The notes beneath the pieces were generated by a model. The model was not told where the DNA came from. It ran no database searches and saw only the letters and a list, made by a program, of their open reading frames with translations. 64,000 bases of DNA from Neospora caninum Liverpool. Its lineage: Eukaryota > Apicomplexa > Conoidasida > Eucoccidiorida > Sarcocystidae. A program made the position numbers and the translations under genes. The stretch spans positions 2,573,920 to 2,637,919 of the forward strand of contig NC_018395.1 of NCBI RefSeq assembly GCF_000208865.1, given 5' to 3'. This document shows, one piece after another, positions 23,454 through 37,200 of this stretch (within the stretch, counting starts at the first letter, position 1; every line of letters begins with the position of its first letter).

Positions 23454-23460
23454 AGACAAC

Positions 23461-24889
23461 ATGTCGATTCCGTGTCTCTTTGAGGACCGCTTCGAGGTCC
23501 GGTCCGTGGACTGCTCGAAATTCGAGCGGGTTTCTCGACTCAAGGGAAAAAGCTCCGGCTTCGACGCTGACATTCAGCTCGACGTAAACTCAGACCTTTT
23601 CCCCGTTAAGGAAAAACAGGTAACACACTTTCTTGCATACTTACGCAAGCGTCTTTCTTTCTTTCTCTGTATATATGTGTCTATATATAGATAGGGAGAT
23701 GTAGTTGGACACGTTGGCTGTGTAAAAAGGCGTTAATGTATGAACATGTAGGGGCGTATGTTTGAGGGATGCAACGAAGCAAGTTATCAGCTCTGCGTGA
23801 TATGCAGAGACAGAGAACGAGGCAGTTTGAGCCGAGATACAGACACGAGTACAGGCATGCAACAGAGAGATGGTGTGTTGCGTATGTAAACAAAAACACA
23901 TTTATACGTATTCATATAGATATCCGCATGTAGATATCTTCGCGCATAGACAGAAATCTGTCTGCTCGTTCCTCTTCTCGACCTTCTGTTCTCGCCTCTT
24001 TCGGCTCTTTTTTCTTATTCGCCTCGCTTCTTTCTCTTTTCCCTTTCCTTTCGTCTCTTTTTTCTCTTTTGTGCGTCTATCAACGCTCGAAGACACCCTT
24101 TTCCCGCCCGTTTCTGCAGTGGCGCAGCGAGCCTTGTGACCCATTTTTTTCCAGCGTTTGTATATCGGAATCACAAACAATCTCCATTCCACGAGCGATG
24201 CCCGAAAGGATGACACAGCCGCCTGGACAGAGCCTGCTGCGTATTTGAAGGAGTACGACTACGTCATGTACGGAAAGATCTTCCGCATCGAGGAATGCTC
24301 TTCCGAACGCAGGTTCGTCCACCCACAAACAGCGCTTCATGTATAGACATGGATATACATGCACACTATACATTTACGCTTACATGTATGCAGAATACAG
24401 GTACAAAAAACGCTGTTTGTGGATGTATGTTTATTTGTATACAGTGCATACATGCCAGTACGTTTTTCGGATCTGTAGGATGACGAGAGCGGGTCCTCAC
24501 TAGAGCTGCATGCGCGTTATTCTTTGCGGGCCTTCTTTCCGCTTTCGGTTGCGTGTTTGATCTTCTCGTCTGCTGGCTCTCTCTCTGTTGTTTCGGCCTC
24601 TGGAAATCGTCTCTTCTTGCCAAGGCCTCCTCCCTCGACTCGGGCACCTTTTTCGCGCCCCAGGCACGTTTTCGTTTCGCGGTATGTACCCTCTCTGTCT
24701 CGGGCCAGACGCGTTATGAGGGTCATTTCCTCTTTCTCCTCTTCGTTTTTCAGAACCCTCTACGCGTCTTTCGGCGGACTGCTCATGGCACTGACGGCTG
24801 ACAAGCATGTCGTCGGTGATTTGGAGTTGGACATGCGAATCTACATTTTAATTCGACGAAGTGAAGAAGTTCACTCGCTTCTTGCCTAA
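23461..24889 (+). CDS. RPB8: RNA polymerase subunit RPB8 (shared by Pol I, II and III)
   Basis: Small subunit common to all three nuclear RNA polymerases, with an OB-type fold at the surface of the core enzyme. Exons 23461-23619, 24155-24312 and 24754-24889; phases close to 150 residues, the usual family length. The N-terminus MSIPCLFEDRFEVRSVDCSK and LDVNSDLFPVKEKQ match the family start. Exon 2 gives RLYIGITNNL and YDYVMYGKIFRIEE. Exon 3 carries the signature YASFGGLLMAL and ends ILIRRSEEVHSLLA, where the family characteristically ends near YLLIRR. All introns are GT-AG with pyrimidine-rich acceptors. The protein looks complete, with no coccidian-style insertions, in contrast to its neighbours. 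The ATG is fixed by family alignment. Confidence 0.96.
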
Positions 24890-27800
24890 CAGCTAAGAAC
24901 GAGGAAGAGCCCCTGGCTTTTTGTGACTTTTCTCTTTCTCTTCCCACTCACGGGTTCTTGTTAGGGATCCAATCCAAAGGCAAGCGCCTGCGTCGACTCT
25001 TTCTTCGCGCGTCTTAAGTCTGCTCTATCCTTGCTCTTTGTTTTTCTTCACTGGGTTTTCCCTCTCTCCTTTCTCTCCGCATCTCTCGCTCTTTTCTTGG
25101 AGGCTCGGGGTCTCCAGCGTTTTTGCGAGGCTTCGCAGATCCCCGTGCTTTCTCGATTTTCTCGTTTCCGTCGAGAAATCTTTCTTTTTTCTGAGCCGCG
25201 TTGAGGTGCATGCGCCTTGTTCTTCCGCTCTGCACTGGGCGCTCCGACACTCCACACTCGCCAGAACGCGAGCCTCCAGAAGCGCACAGATAAGAGCGGA
25301 AACGCTGTGAACGAGGAAGAAACGAGGAAAGAACGGTCTCGACGCAGAGCGTATGTGCGCCTCTCTTAGCGGCCGGTCACAATTTCTGCATGCACTTTAA
25401 ACTTATTTTCAGCTTTCATGTGTCTTCGTATTCCGACAGGGCGCTCAGGCGCGCCGGTGTCTGCGAGGCCCAACGCTGTTTCTGATATTTTCTCCCCTCT
25501 GGTCTTCTTAACGCAAAGAAGATTCTCGCCTCACCCGTCTCAACAAAAAACGCAGCTGCAAAAATATAGACACGAAACTACTTGGGTGTGTATCTATCTA
25601 TAGATAGACATGCTTGGAGGCTTCTTACACATGTATGTCTGCAGGCATACGTCATATACCTATAAATAGATGCGTATCAATATACATTTATCTATTTAGG
25701 CGTAAAGCACGCATCGAGATATAAGATGTGTACATCTGCACATTTCTGCGCGTATGCATATTGTGCGCGAACTTGTCTATCCGTATTTGTATTTGTGTGC
25801 ACTTACCAGATACCTATCATTTTTTCTTATATATACGGTATCGACATCTATCTTATATTTATATCCATACATGTGGAGGAAATAGGTATTGATTGTTTAA
25901 GGGTGAAGGTGAATCAGTGGATGTTTTGACGGCGAGCTCGCCGCAGGAAGGCCCCGTTTTACAGACATGAACATCGTTTTTCGGTTCTTTTGCCTCCCTG
26001 CACGGGGAGAGCCTCTCTTTTCGTCTTCTTCGACGTTGCTGCTTGCGCAAAAAAGAGGAGAAAAAGGCACGGAATCCGCATGCATTGCAGAGAAATCGCT
26101 GTCGTAAAATGGATACCCGAGGAAAGAGAGAATCTCCAGTCCACGCAGCAACGGGCCCTCGGCTTTACATGCGTTTGCAGCCGCTCTTCAGAAACGGAGA
26201 CAAAGGGTGTTTCCTTTTTGGATTTTTTCGAAGACGGCTTTTCCGGGGACAGTGTTCGACACGAGTGGTAACGAATTCACCGACTTTCACCAGCGAAGAG
26301 AGAGACTGCTGGGCAAGTGAAGATGGACAGCCTCTCCGAAGCGATCCCACAGAACGGAATGTCTGTGTCATGTCTTTTATCATACACTCAAGCGTATTAC
26401 TGCACTTAAAAACCATAAACATATATATATATATATATGCCTAGGAGTGTGCATACAGTCGTCGCGATCTCATTCGGTCTTTCTCTTTCAGCGGGTACTT
26501 CTTTTCTGGCCCCCTGCAACTATCTCTGCTGTCATATATATATATATATATATGTACCTCTGCTTGCTTCCCTCTACGTTTCGAATCACCTCTATCTGCG
26601 CTATTACCTCCCGCTATACAGACATTGGTATATCCATTTCTCTATGCATTTCTCTCTCTCTGTGTCTGTATAATTGTGGAGGTGAACTGTCAGGTTGCTG
26701 ACACTCTCAAGTTGCGGCGGGCGCTCGAGAGAGAGAAACTTTCTCCTTTTTCGAAATTCGGACGCTCGGCCAGAGACCACATTGCTTTTCATCGCGTGAA
26801 GACTTCTGCGAGTGTACGGACAGCGCCGAGATGGGTAGGCTGCGGGAGGCACGGCAGGAGAGCGCATGCGCGCGGTTCTCCTCCAAAGAAAGTATCTTTT
26901 TGGGTACCGAGGCTTCCACGCTCCGTCTGAGGAAGTCGCAAGAAATCCGAACCTCGCCTGTCCCCCGGAGAGAGAAGAAAAATAGAAAGAACACCATGAA
27001 CGAGAACAGCAGGAGACAGCGAAGAGGCAGAAAGATGAAGAGAGGAGCCTGAGAGAGAAGAATGAAGGCGGGGGAAAGAGGAGACGGATAACGAAGAAGC
27101 GCAAGCAGGGGAAGAAGGAGCGAAACGCTGAAGGAGAGCAAGAAAAGAGGAAAGAAGGCGCCAAAGAAGAGAGGAAACAGAAAGAAAGTGAGGGTGCGAG
27201 TGATGAGCGAGGAAGACAAGAGACGCGAAGGAAGGAGAAACAGCGGAGAGCGCGGTTTCTGTTTCCGGCAATCATTCCTTCCCTATTCAGAGTTGAGTTT
27301 TATGCATTTGCACTTTTTTATATTTTCCCATCAATCCCAGTTTCTCTCTGCGATCATCTTTCTCCATTTCTCGGGTGTCCATACACCGCACTACATGCAA
27401 CAGGGGGGAGAAAAGGGGGGCGAGAGGACATCGGCTCCCCTTGTTCTTGTTTCATATGGAAAACGCGTTTGCCTTCTCTTTCCGCCTCCTGTTCGTTTCC
27501 TGTGTCTTCCTCGGCTCTTCCATCTTTTCTCGCTGGTCATTTCTGCATTTTCTCTGGACGGACTCCAGCACAACAGCGCACCGGCTCCAGAGAGAGCATC
27601 CTTTTCGCATGTTCTCGCCGCCAGTTTTTGCAGAAGAACGGAGGGACATGTATCGGCGATTACGCTGTTTCTCGTCACACTGTCCCTCTCTTTCGCGCCT
27701 GCGCCGTATCATTTCTCTCTTTTTGTCACCACCCGTCTTACCTTTTCCTCCTTTCCTCAACTTTCTCGGTAACTGAACGCCAGACACTCTCCCGGTGAGA

Positions 27801-28289
27801 GCCGCTCAGAAGCCGGGACCTAGCCGCAAGCGTGATCCACATGATATCAGCCTAGAACCTCCCTCTCTCTTCTCAATCTCCACTTTCCCTCTTTCTCATG
27901 TAGCTTTCTCTCTTCTCGTGTTTCAGTTATCTTCCTCTTCCTTCCCTTCGTCTTCCTCTCCCTACAAAATTTCGTCTTTCTCTTCCTACACTTCGTCTTC
28001 CGCCTCCACTGTGTGTTTCTCTTCAGACTCTTTCTCCTCAGCCTCTTTCTGGTCGTTTTCTTCCGTTCCGGCCTTTCTTCTTTTTCTCCTTTCTTCTTCA
28101 CCCGTTGTCCCTTCCCGCTCTTCTTCCTTCCCCGCATCTCCGTCCTGCTCTCTGCCTCTCCTCATGCGCCTCCGGCTCTGCTTCGTTTGGCGTCTCCTGT
28201 CTTCTGTACTCCGGCCTCCTCTTCTTTCTCTTCTGTGTTTCTGCTGTTTTTCTACTCTCTCCCTGTGATTTCTCGGAGATGTGCCGAGG
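24890..28289. other. Intergenic region between RPB8 and the APC4-like gene
   Basis: Contains short (TA)n runs at 26421-26438 and 26536-26554, a purine-rich tract at about 27000-27250 and a strongly pyrimidine-rich (TCTTCC-type) tract at about 27850-28260 that directly precedes the APC4-like start codon. Frames of up to 223 codons on the minus strand (26604-27275) are low-complexity Ser/Phe/Leu shadows of the purine tract. No gene is supported. Confidence 0.4.
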
Positions 28290-31200
28290 ATGCTTGAGTG
28301 GCGAGAAGTCTCTTTCCCTTTTCGCAGGGGGACAAAAAAGGGCATCTCCCGAGTTGTCTTCGCTCCGGCGGGGCGGAAGAGAGACGCGTATGCAGTTCAG
28401 AGCCTGCTGGACGGGCGCTCGCCTCCAGGCTCTGTGAGGGGAGACGGGCGCTTGGGGGGGCAAGATGAAGAGACAGGCGACTGCGCCAGGGAAGAGCGTG
28501 CAAGGCCCAGTGCGCACGAGTACCTGTGCATCTTGGTCGCCGAAGAGAGGACAAGAAAGGCACACAAGGCGCGAGAAGAGCCGGAAACGCGGGAAAAAGG
28601 AGATGAAGAAACAGAAGACTCCGACAAACCCGAAAACAGACAAGACCAACGGAACGAGGACATCGCTCTCCCCGCTGTGGAGCTCTTCGACATCAAAGTA
28701 CGCTAGACAAGTGTCGACACAGAAAGAAGCCGAGAGAGAGAGAGAGCATTCGAAGAAGAACGAGGACGGAGGAGAATGAGGGAGAAAGAGAAGTAGAGAG
28801 AAAGGGAGAGAAAACGAAAGAGAAATAGGAAGATAGAGATGCATTTATAACGTTTTTTTCTGTGTGTCTTGGTTGCAGCATGGAGTCACGCTGAAGTGGC
28901 GAATGACAGCCCCCCTGCTCCCAAGTGCGCCGACATGCGCAGCTTTCTCGCCCGAAGCGTCTCTGCTGGCTGTCGGATGTGAGTGCGGCTCGATTCTCCT
29001 CTTTGTGTCTTCTTCCGGAGAGTGTCTCTCGAGACGCATCTCTTCCCACAGAGCGGAGACGCACTCGCCTCTCCACAGAGCCCTCGGCGTCTCCCAGGGG
29101 AACCTCGCCTGCGGAGCTCTGCCGGGGACGAGCGGCGAGAGACATCTCGCCTCGGAGGCCGGGCGAGGCGAGGGGCCAGAGTGCGGAGACAGTTCCGGCG
29201 ACGAGGAAGAGTCTCTGATGTTTTCCGACGTCGAGCGAGGCTCCAAGGCTTCTCAGCACTCTGCGCCGATTGTGTCTCTTCACTGGATCGACACGTCATC
29301 TTGGGCAAGAGGCGAAGACAGCGAAGAGATGAGACACGTCCTCGAGGCCGCTGTCGCCTCTCACGCGCCTCAGCCTCTTGCTTTCGTCGACTGCCGTCCC
29401 GCCGCGCCTCCTTCCCCTCCATTTTCTTCCATTGCTTCTTCTCGTTTGTCCTTTGTTCTGACCGAGCTGAAGCCTCCAGTGTTGCGGTTTCCCGGGGCGT
29501 TCTTGTCGCTGTTTTCCCTCGACGCAGCAGGCGTCGGATGTTTCTCTTTGGAGGGGCGATTTCCCCTCTTTCGCGTTCCGCTTCTCTCTTCGTTTCATCT
29601 CCTCGCGGAGGCGTCGCCTGCGCTCGCCACAGCTCTCTCAGCTTCTCCGCCTTCTTCAGCCCCTCACGGGGATGGCCTCTCGCCGCTTCCACCGCTGAGA
29701 GCCCGCGAGGCAGGCTCGGACGCTTCGGCGCTCCGGGGAGACGCGCCGGACGAGGCCCGACGCGACTGTTGCCTGCCTCGCGCTTTGCCTTCCGCGTCTC
29801 CTTTCCAGGGTGCTGCTCCAGCAAGTCCCACCTTCGTGTCCCTCCCAAGCGCCGCATGTGTCCAGGCGAGTTCTTCCTCCGCGGCTCTGCATGCGCTCGG
29901 CGCGCGACGCTCTTCGGCTTCCGGCGTGCCGCCCTCGGAAGGCCCACGCAGATCCTCCCCGCGTCTTCGAGACCGCAAGGCTTCAGCTCGAGAAGAGACG
30001 GACGCGCGAGAATGCGACGGCGGGACACAGAGAGAAGAGAAGGAGGAATCTCCGCTTCAGAACTTCGAGAAGAATCAGGGGGGTTGGCGTGGACTCGCGA
30101 GAGACGCAAGGAAGCGGCAAAACGCGAGACGGGTCAAGGCAAGAGAGGCCTTTCCGGGAGCGGAGAATCAGGCTCCTGGCGAATGCGAAGGCCGGTGGGG
30201 ACGGTCGGAAGGGAGCGGGAGCGAAGGCGCAGCGGAGAGAGAAGATGCTGCGAAGGAGGTCGGCTGGGGTTCTCGAGGAAGAGAGAAACTTGGGTTGACC
30301 GAGGAGAGCCGAAGGTTGAAAGAGGAGAGACCAGGATTCGACGAGGAGAGACAAAGCTGGGAAGCGGAACACGAGGACTGCGAGGAGGGAGTCCAGTGGG
30401 TTCTCGTGCACGCAGCGTGCGAGCAGGAGAATCGCGTGCGCAGGCGGCGCCTTCTGGCGATCAAGGGGAGTGAAAATGCGCCGGCTAAGGCAGCCGAGGA
30501 AGAGAAATCTCCCGAAGAAGAGAAGACAGAAGAAGCGAAGGCACGGAAATCGCGGACGCGGAGGCTGCACACAGAGGGCGAGGCGACGCGAGGGACGGAG
30601 TGTCTTCGAGGCTGCGTGGCAGAGAAAAACGAGACGATGGACTGGGAGGACAGCGAAGCGAAATCCCGCAGACGTGAGACTGGACGTCTCTGGGGTGTAC
30701 AGACAGCAGCGCTCTCCCCGAATTTGTCATCTCTCGCGTTGGTTCTCTGGACAACGCCCCTGTTTTCCGCATGCGCGTCGTCGCACGTCTGTGAGAAGGA
30801 AACGCTCGTTTTCCCCCGGTTTTCTCCGTCGTCTCTGTCTGTCGCTTCTGGATTGCCGAAGTCGTCTCCGGCGTTGCCTTCCCGGCGGCCGTGCTCGGCC
30901 CCAGGGTGTCTCTCCCAGGCATCGCATCGCTCCCAGCCGTCTCCGTCGTCTTTGTCAGGGGCATCGGCCAGTTTGGGTGCGTCGCTCTTTCCCCCGGTTG
31001 CTCGCCTGCCTGGACCAAGAAGGCCCAGTCGCGTGGAGCCGCTCGAGCCCCCGCCGGCGTCGCCCAAGACGGCGCAGGGAGGCCGAAAAAAGATCAAGAC
31101 ACCGCAGGGAATGCTCTTGCCTAGCGGCTTCCCACCGCTCTCGGCGACTGTCCTTCGTGCGGGGCCGCAGCCCCGATCGCCTGTCTCCTCGCGGTCGCCG

Positions 31201-34200
31201 GTCTGTCTCCTTGCGCCGCGCGAGGTGGGAGGAGACAGGGGCGTGCCATCGGAGAGGCGCATGCAGCTGGAGACAGAGGGCGCGTCTGAGCCTGGAGACA
31301 GGTGCTTGGAAGACGGATGCTGTGAAGGCGATGGACCTCCAGGGTTCACCTCTCTCGACTGCGCAGGCCTCTTGCGGCGCCATTCAGAAACGGCCAAGAC
31401 AGAGGCGAAAGAGAACAAGGAGGGAGAGAAAACGGAGAGAGAGGCAGAGAGGGGACGGAGTGAGAATTCGTATGCGGATAGTAATTTGGCTGTGGAAGTA
31501 GGCAAAGGAACCGGCGAAGCAGTCTCCGGGCCGATGTGGATGCTCCGGGAGAGCGACGCCGCCAGCCGTGGTCGAGCCTCTCAGCGCACCGCTCTCTCCG
31601 CTTCTCACTCTTCGTGCGGGGCGCCGTCTTTCGCTTTTTTCCCCTCCTCTTCCTCTTCTTCCTCTGGCGCTTTGCAGATGTCTCCGTGTGCAAAGAGGCT
31701 CGTCTCTGAGGCTTTCGTGGGGGAGGGCGAGGAAGCAGCCATGGAGACGCACTGCGCCGAGCGTTCACCGCCCCAGCAGCGTCGCTTCAAGAAGCATCGA
31801 CGGCACGCCGACAGACCTCTGTCTTCTCTTTCTTCGCCTGCGCCGTCTCCGTCCGCTTCGGCTTTTTGCGTCGCGGAGGCCAGCGCGTTCACACGGGCGT
31901 TCTCATGTGGAGAGCACAGAGCGCGGGAGGAGGGAGACAGGCAACTGACGGGAGAGAGGGAACAGGCTGGACGACTCCTGCGCGAGACTGGGCGAGCACT
32001 CGAGGAGACAGCCAGCCAGAAGGCGGACAATGCAGCCGCAGAGAGACGAGACCTCTGGCCGCGTTCTCGCCTTTCTTTGAACGCACAAGAAAATGCTCAC
32101 GAGCGGCAAGGAGAGCAAGAGACCGAAGCCGAAGAGAGAAGAAAAGAAGGAAGAGAAGAACGACCGTTCCGTCCAGGGTATTTTGTTGACATGCAGCTTC
32201 TTGGCGGTCTCGTGTCCCAACAATGGCGGGGAGGCGTTTCCGGAAAAGACGACAGAGAAGAGGGAGAAGCTGGGGAAGAAGAGAGAGAGAGCGACACTGA
32301 ACAGAGCGGGCGGATGGGCAGTCAGCCCGACAGACGCGCGGGGTTGTGCTGCATCGGAGACGCAACGTGCGATCGTTCAGTCGCTGCTGTCTTCGATTTG
32401 ACACAGGTTCGCAAAGGCGCCTCTGGGAGCGCCCTCGCCCGAAAAACAGACAGAGAAAGAGGGAGGGAAAGGAAGAGAGAAAGGAAGAGAGAGGAAGAGA
32501 GAGAAAGGAAGAGAGGAAGGAAGAGAGAGAAAGAGAGAGAGAGAGGAAGGAAGAGAGAGAGAAAGGAAGAGAGGAAGGAAGAGAGAGAGAAAGGAAGAGA
32601 GGAAGGAAGAGAGAGAGAAAGGAAGAGAGAAAGGAAGAGAGAGAAAGAGAGAGAGAGAGGAAGGAAGAGAGAGAGAAAGGAAGAGAGGAAGGAAGAGAGA
32701 GAGAAAGGAAGAGAGGAAGGAAGAGAGAGAGAAAGGAAGAGAGAAAGGAAGAGAGAAAGGAAGAGAGAGAAAGGACGAGAGAGAGAAAGAGAGAGAGAGA
32801 GGAAGAGAGGCGGGAGGAATAACTTTGTCAGTTTCAGGAGTTTGTTCAAAGCTTGTTTTCGCGGGGGTTTCTCTGAGACAAGAGACGCCGAGGGACGGCC
32901 CGGGGTGGTTACGCGTCACTCTTCGGTTTCGCTGGAAGCTCCGGTTTCTGTTTTGCGTGTTTTTTCTCAGCTCGCTTTCCACGGGAGACGCGCGGCGCAT
33001 AGTCTCCATATGCTTGCAGCGGCACAGGGAGACTTGCTTTTCGTTGTCGAGGCCCTTCGGCGCCTGACGTCGCTCTGGGTGTGTTTTTCGACGCCCTTCG
33101 CGCGCCTGCTCGGGTGTATGTACGCCGCGACCTCTCCTGGCGTTTCCGCCTCCCTGTCCGGGAGTCGGGTGTCTTTTCCTAAACAAAGAAAGGCCGTTTT
33201 TCCAAGCGGCGCTGCGCGATCGGAGGATGGCAGGAAATTGGACGACACTGTGGAGACTGAGGAGACGGACTCGGACGGAACGACCAAGAGCGAGACGGCG
33301 GGGACGGAGACGTTTTCAGAAGACGCACAGATGATGGACGTCGACGAAGAAGTGCAGCTGGATCAGGACGAAGGCGCGAGGGCTTTGACCGACGGCGCAG
33401 AGAGCACAGAACGCTCGGCGTGCGTGGAGGCGAGGAATCGAGGCTGCCATGCACGTGTTTCGATCCAGGAGCGAGACAGATGCTTCAGACAGCACATCGC
33501 GTTCTCCATTGCTCTTGGTTATCCGACCTCGGCAGTGGTGGTGAGACGCCGTTGGGGTATTTTTCTTGTCGAGTTTTGTTTGCGTCGACTTCTCTCTCGC
33601 TTGGGAGTCGGATTCTGGGACACGTTTTTTTGTGTCTCTGTAGCGGAACAGTCAGAAACCCGCCCGTCTCTTGCGTCTTCTGTTCAACGCCCATCGTTTC
33701 TCGAAACGGGACTTGCCGACACGTTCTGTCGACACAAGTCTCGCTGCTCTTCTATCGCGTTTCTTCGCATTTGAGTTTCTCTCGGTGCCTTCCGCGACAT
33801 CTTAGCGTCGATCTCGCTCAGAGTTGAAGTCGTTTCTGCACTAGTTTATCCGCGCGTGCCTCTGTGGCGTTTTAAAATAAATCCTCGTCCACTCGTGCAC
33901 GGCCTTGCAGCTCAGGCCCTCAGACCTGATCGTGAGGGGATTCGGTGTACAGACACTCGCGTCCCCAGAGAGGGTTCTGTGATTTCCTGTTTTTCTTTTC
34001 CGGCCGCTTCAGGATGCACTCGCACGGCTGTGTGTCGACGTGGAGAACGCGGGAGAGAAGAAAGAGAACGAAAACGAGAGGAGACAGGACCAGGCAGCTC
34101 GGCACGCCCGCAAAGCGGGACAGCAACTCTCCGAGGTGAGGCCACACCGCAGACATGTCCGTGACCGTCAGCGTCGTCGTTTTCCCAGGGAAACCTTTCT

Positions 34201-37200
34201 GCTTTCACGGGAAGTCGTGCATTTGTGTCTTTGGTCCCGCCCAGCTCTTTCACCATTCCCTTTTAGTCAGCACAAAAAACTGTGTATCCACATCTGTTTC
34301 ATCGTATCTCGCTATATCTCTCTGGGTTTTTCTCCACATGTAGACATTTTTCATACTCCACTCCTTATTCCGAATTGACGGCGATCTGCAATTTTATCTA
34401 CCTGTACCTGTTTATATATCTGCAAGAAGGCGTAGGTGAATGCATATCGAGTACTCGCAACTAGTCTTGTGCGTCTGGCGGTTGTGTCTTGGTGTGTATC
34501 TAAACCTGGGCAGGCGCGCCTCTCTCTGTGCTTCTCTGCATATCTCGGGGCCGTTCTTTCTCTGTCTCTGTTCTTTTTTGAAACGCCCTCCCCTCTGCGC
34601 AACTGCTTGCACAATTTGCACTCACCGATTTGCGCATCCCTGCACGTTGATTTTCTCCCCTTTTCACTCCAGGCCGTTACACTGCTCCTCCCAGCGGTCG
34701 ACGCCACCTTGCTCCCCGCTGTTCGCCGAGCTCAGCTTCTCCTTCGGGCCGCGCGACGCTTCGCTCACATGCAACGGCCCCAGCCGCCCTGTTCGTCCTC
34801 TTCTTTCGCTTTCTCTCCGCCCCGGTCGTCCTCGCCTGGCGACAACCGCGAGGCGTCGACAGGCTTATATTCGGACACGCACGCCTCTGCACGTGGAAAG
34901 AAAGACACGAGCGGGAGACCGACCCCGTTTCTGTCTTTCCTGCTGCAAGCTGTCGCGCGACTGGAGACTCTTGAGAACAGGATATGTGCGTATCTGGCGT
35001 CGCGCCCCTCAATCACCACCCACTGGAGTCTTCTCGAAACGCATGCATACCCATCTTGTTGCGTCGACGGAACAGTGGTGCCGAGCTGCATGCCTGCTTA
35101 GCGTCGGGTGACTCGTGCATTGGATCTCTCCCATTTAAATCCACATGGACTCCTCAGTCACGTGTGCTTCTTCTGGTGTTTCGAGGACAGGCGCGCGCGT
35201 GGGCGTAGCGAATGTATGCGCCTGCTCATGCATGCACGCGTACATGTCTGTGAGTCGCACATGTCTACCCATCTGAATAGGTATTTGTATGCGTGAATGT
35301 ATCCGCTGACAGGACACTCGAGACACCGTCCGAGGTGTTTGGATGCCTGTGAGCTTTCTCTTCTTCGAATCAGCATCTTCACCTTTGAAATGTGTGTTTC
35401 TCCTGGTTCTCTCTCTCCTACCAGGTTCTCTTCGAGTCCGTCTGCAAAAGGGAGTAGCTTGTCAGGTCGCGCTAACGCGATGGATAGCCGCTCTCCTTCC
35501 TCACCTCATTTTGCCCGAGTCCTCCTCTCCATCCGCGTCTTCTCCGTCTTCGTCTTCTTTTCCTTCTGCCTCGTACTGCTGCCTGGATCGTCTGTGTTCT
35601 AGTGGTACGTACAGCCGCTGAATTGGGCATCAAACCTCAAGACGGGAGAACCTCAGAAACACACACTTCCGTCTGGCTGTAGGCTCTCGAAGCTGTGTGA
35701 TAGGTGGGCTTTCTTCTGCCGCTGTGGTGCAGGTTTCTTTGCATTTTTTCCTCCGCCTGTGTATATTTTTGTGTATATCACGGCGTTGAACTCGTATCTG
35801 AGCCGCTGTGGGGACAAACAATAGGAAGTTCGCGGGGCCTTCGCTTCGACTTTTTCCGGAGACATCCTGAAAGTCAAGGGGGGAGAACGTTTGTGGAGAG
35901 TCTTCAAGTGTGCGTCTTCGCGCGTGTGTTTCCCTAGCCTGCGACAGTCTGTGCCGCCTCTCTCTGTCTCTGAACTGCTTTGTCTGGCGCCTGTGCATTT
36001 CCAGTGGAGAATCGAGGGCGCGAGCTGCGCGTCCTTCTGTCTCAGAGATTCTCACTCTCAGTCGGGTGGTTTGTCTCGAGCCCCTCTGTGGAGTCTTCCC
36101 TTCGTTCGGCCGTACACCACGCCCGTTGGCTCCGACTGAAGTCGGCAGCCATTTAGGACGTCGCGCATTGCATGCCCCGAGTCCCGGCTGCTGCAGCGAG
36201 CCCAGGAAGGAAAAGATCGAAAACACGAGACCGCGATCATGAGAGTGAGATAGAAAACCTTTTCTCCCTCTGCGCTCTCCGAATAAAGAGGGGGCCCTTG
36301 CATGCACGGACGCCGTCGTCGACTTTCGAAAGATCCAAATCGTCTCCTGGTTTTCCCTTTTTTCGCGTAGGCACATCGCAGCGCATGTGCTCTGCCCCGC
36401 GAGGACCGACGGCGGAGCGTTTCGAGGAGGCGATGCAAGAGGACACAGGCCTGGGAGATTTCCCGTCTCTCTCGGCGCCTTCTCTTGACCGCCCAGTCAG
36501 CCGAAAAGTTACGCCACGCGCCCTGACCTCCCTAGAGAACGGAAGCCGTGCAGAGAGCGACGAGGAAGAGGAAGACCATTTGCGAGGGCCGGAGATCGAT
36601 ACGTTTTTCCTGAGGGAGATGCCCGATTCGGCTCGAGCTGAGAGATCCAGTGTCGGGTGGGAAGAAGGGGAAGACCGAAACGATGAAGAGCCAGGAGAGA
36701 CGGAAGACGGACGGTCGCAGGCGGCGGCTTCGAGGTGTCCAGGAGACGTCGACTTTGATTTTTCCAGAGCTGCAACGCAAGACGAAAAGGAAGAAATGAA
36801 GCACGCGGTCCAAGTTCTCCGCAAGCTCCTAGCCGATCCGAGGCCGACGCTTCACCTTGACGAAGTGAGGCAGCTTCTTTCTTTCTTTTTCTCGCTCTGT
36901 TTCCCTCTTTTCGCGCTTTCTCTTTCCCTTTCTCTCCCTCTCGCGTTCTCTCGGTCGCGCTCTGTTTCTCCTGTTTCTCGCTTTCTGTCGCGTCCTCTCT
37001 CTCCTTCTCTCTCGTGGTCTCTTCCGCTTCGTTCTCCCTTTCTGTCTCTCGTTTGGTTGGTTTTCCCGCGTTCGGCGTCTTCTTCCGCAGTACCTCTCTT
37101 CTCTTCCTCAGTTTGCGACGCGTCGGTTTGCTGTTCTCTCGGCCAGATCGACCGTTTCCTCGGCTGCATGCCAGCCACCCCCAGCGAGTGTTCGCTTCTC

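Larger units (their letters stand above)
19224..23460. other. Long intergenic region, no gene supported
   Basis: Begins with the purine-rich 3' flank of the SulP gene. It contains two identical perfect palindromes at 20570 and 20627 and a relatively AT-rich segment at about 21300-22600 with few open frames. It ends in a pyrimidine-rich stretch leading to RPB8. No tRNA boxes, rRNA or convincing exons were found. Non-coding RNA without recognisable boxes cannot be ruled out. Confidence 0.4.

Noticed and set aside
26604..27275. Minus-strand frame of 223 codons between RPB8 and the APC4-like gene
   Set aside because: Composed of Ser/Phe/Leu/Arg runs created by a purine-rich tract; overlapping frames on the same DNA look the same. 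No family features.
32346..32849. Open frames through the polypurine array (Arg/Glu/Lys on plus, Ser/Leu/Phe on minus)
   Set aside because: They are a direct result of the GGAAGAGAGA repeats lacking T on the plus strand, not evidence of separate genes.
34436..35111. Two overlapping plus-strand frames of about 220 codons
   Set aside because: Only part of one frame (34673-34985) is coding, as an exon of the APC4-like gene with matching phases; the rest is intron read-through.
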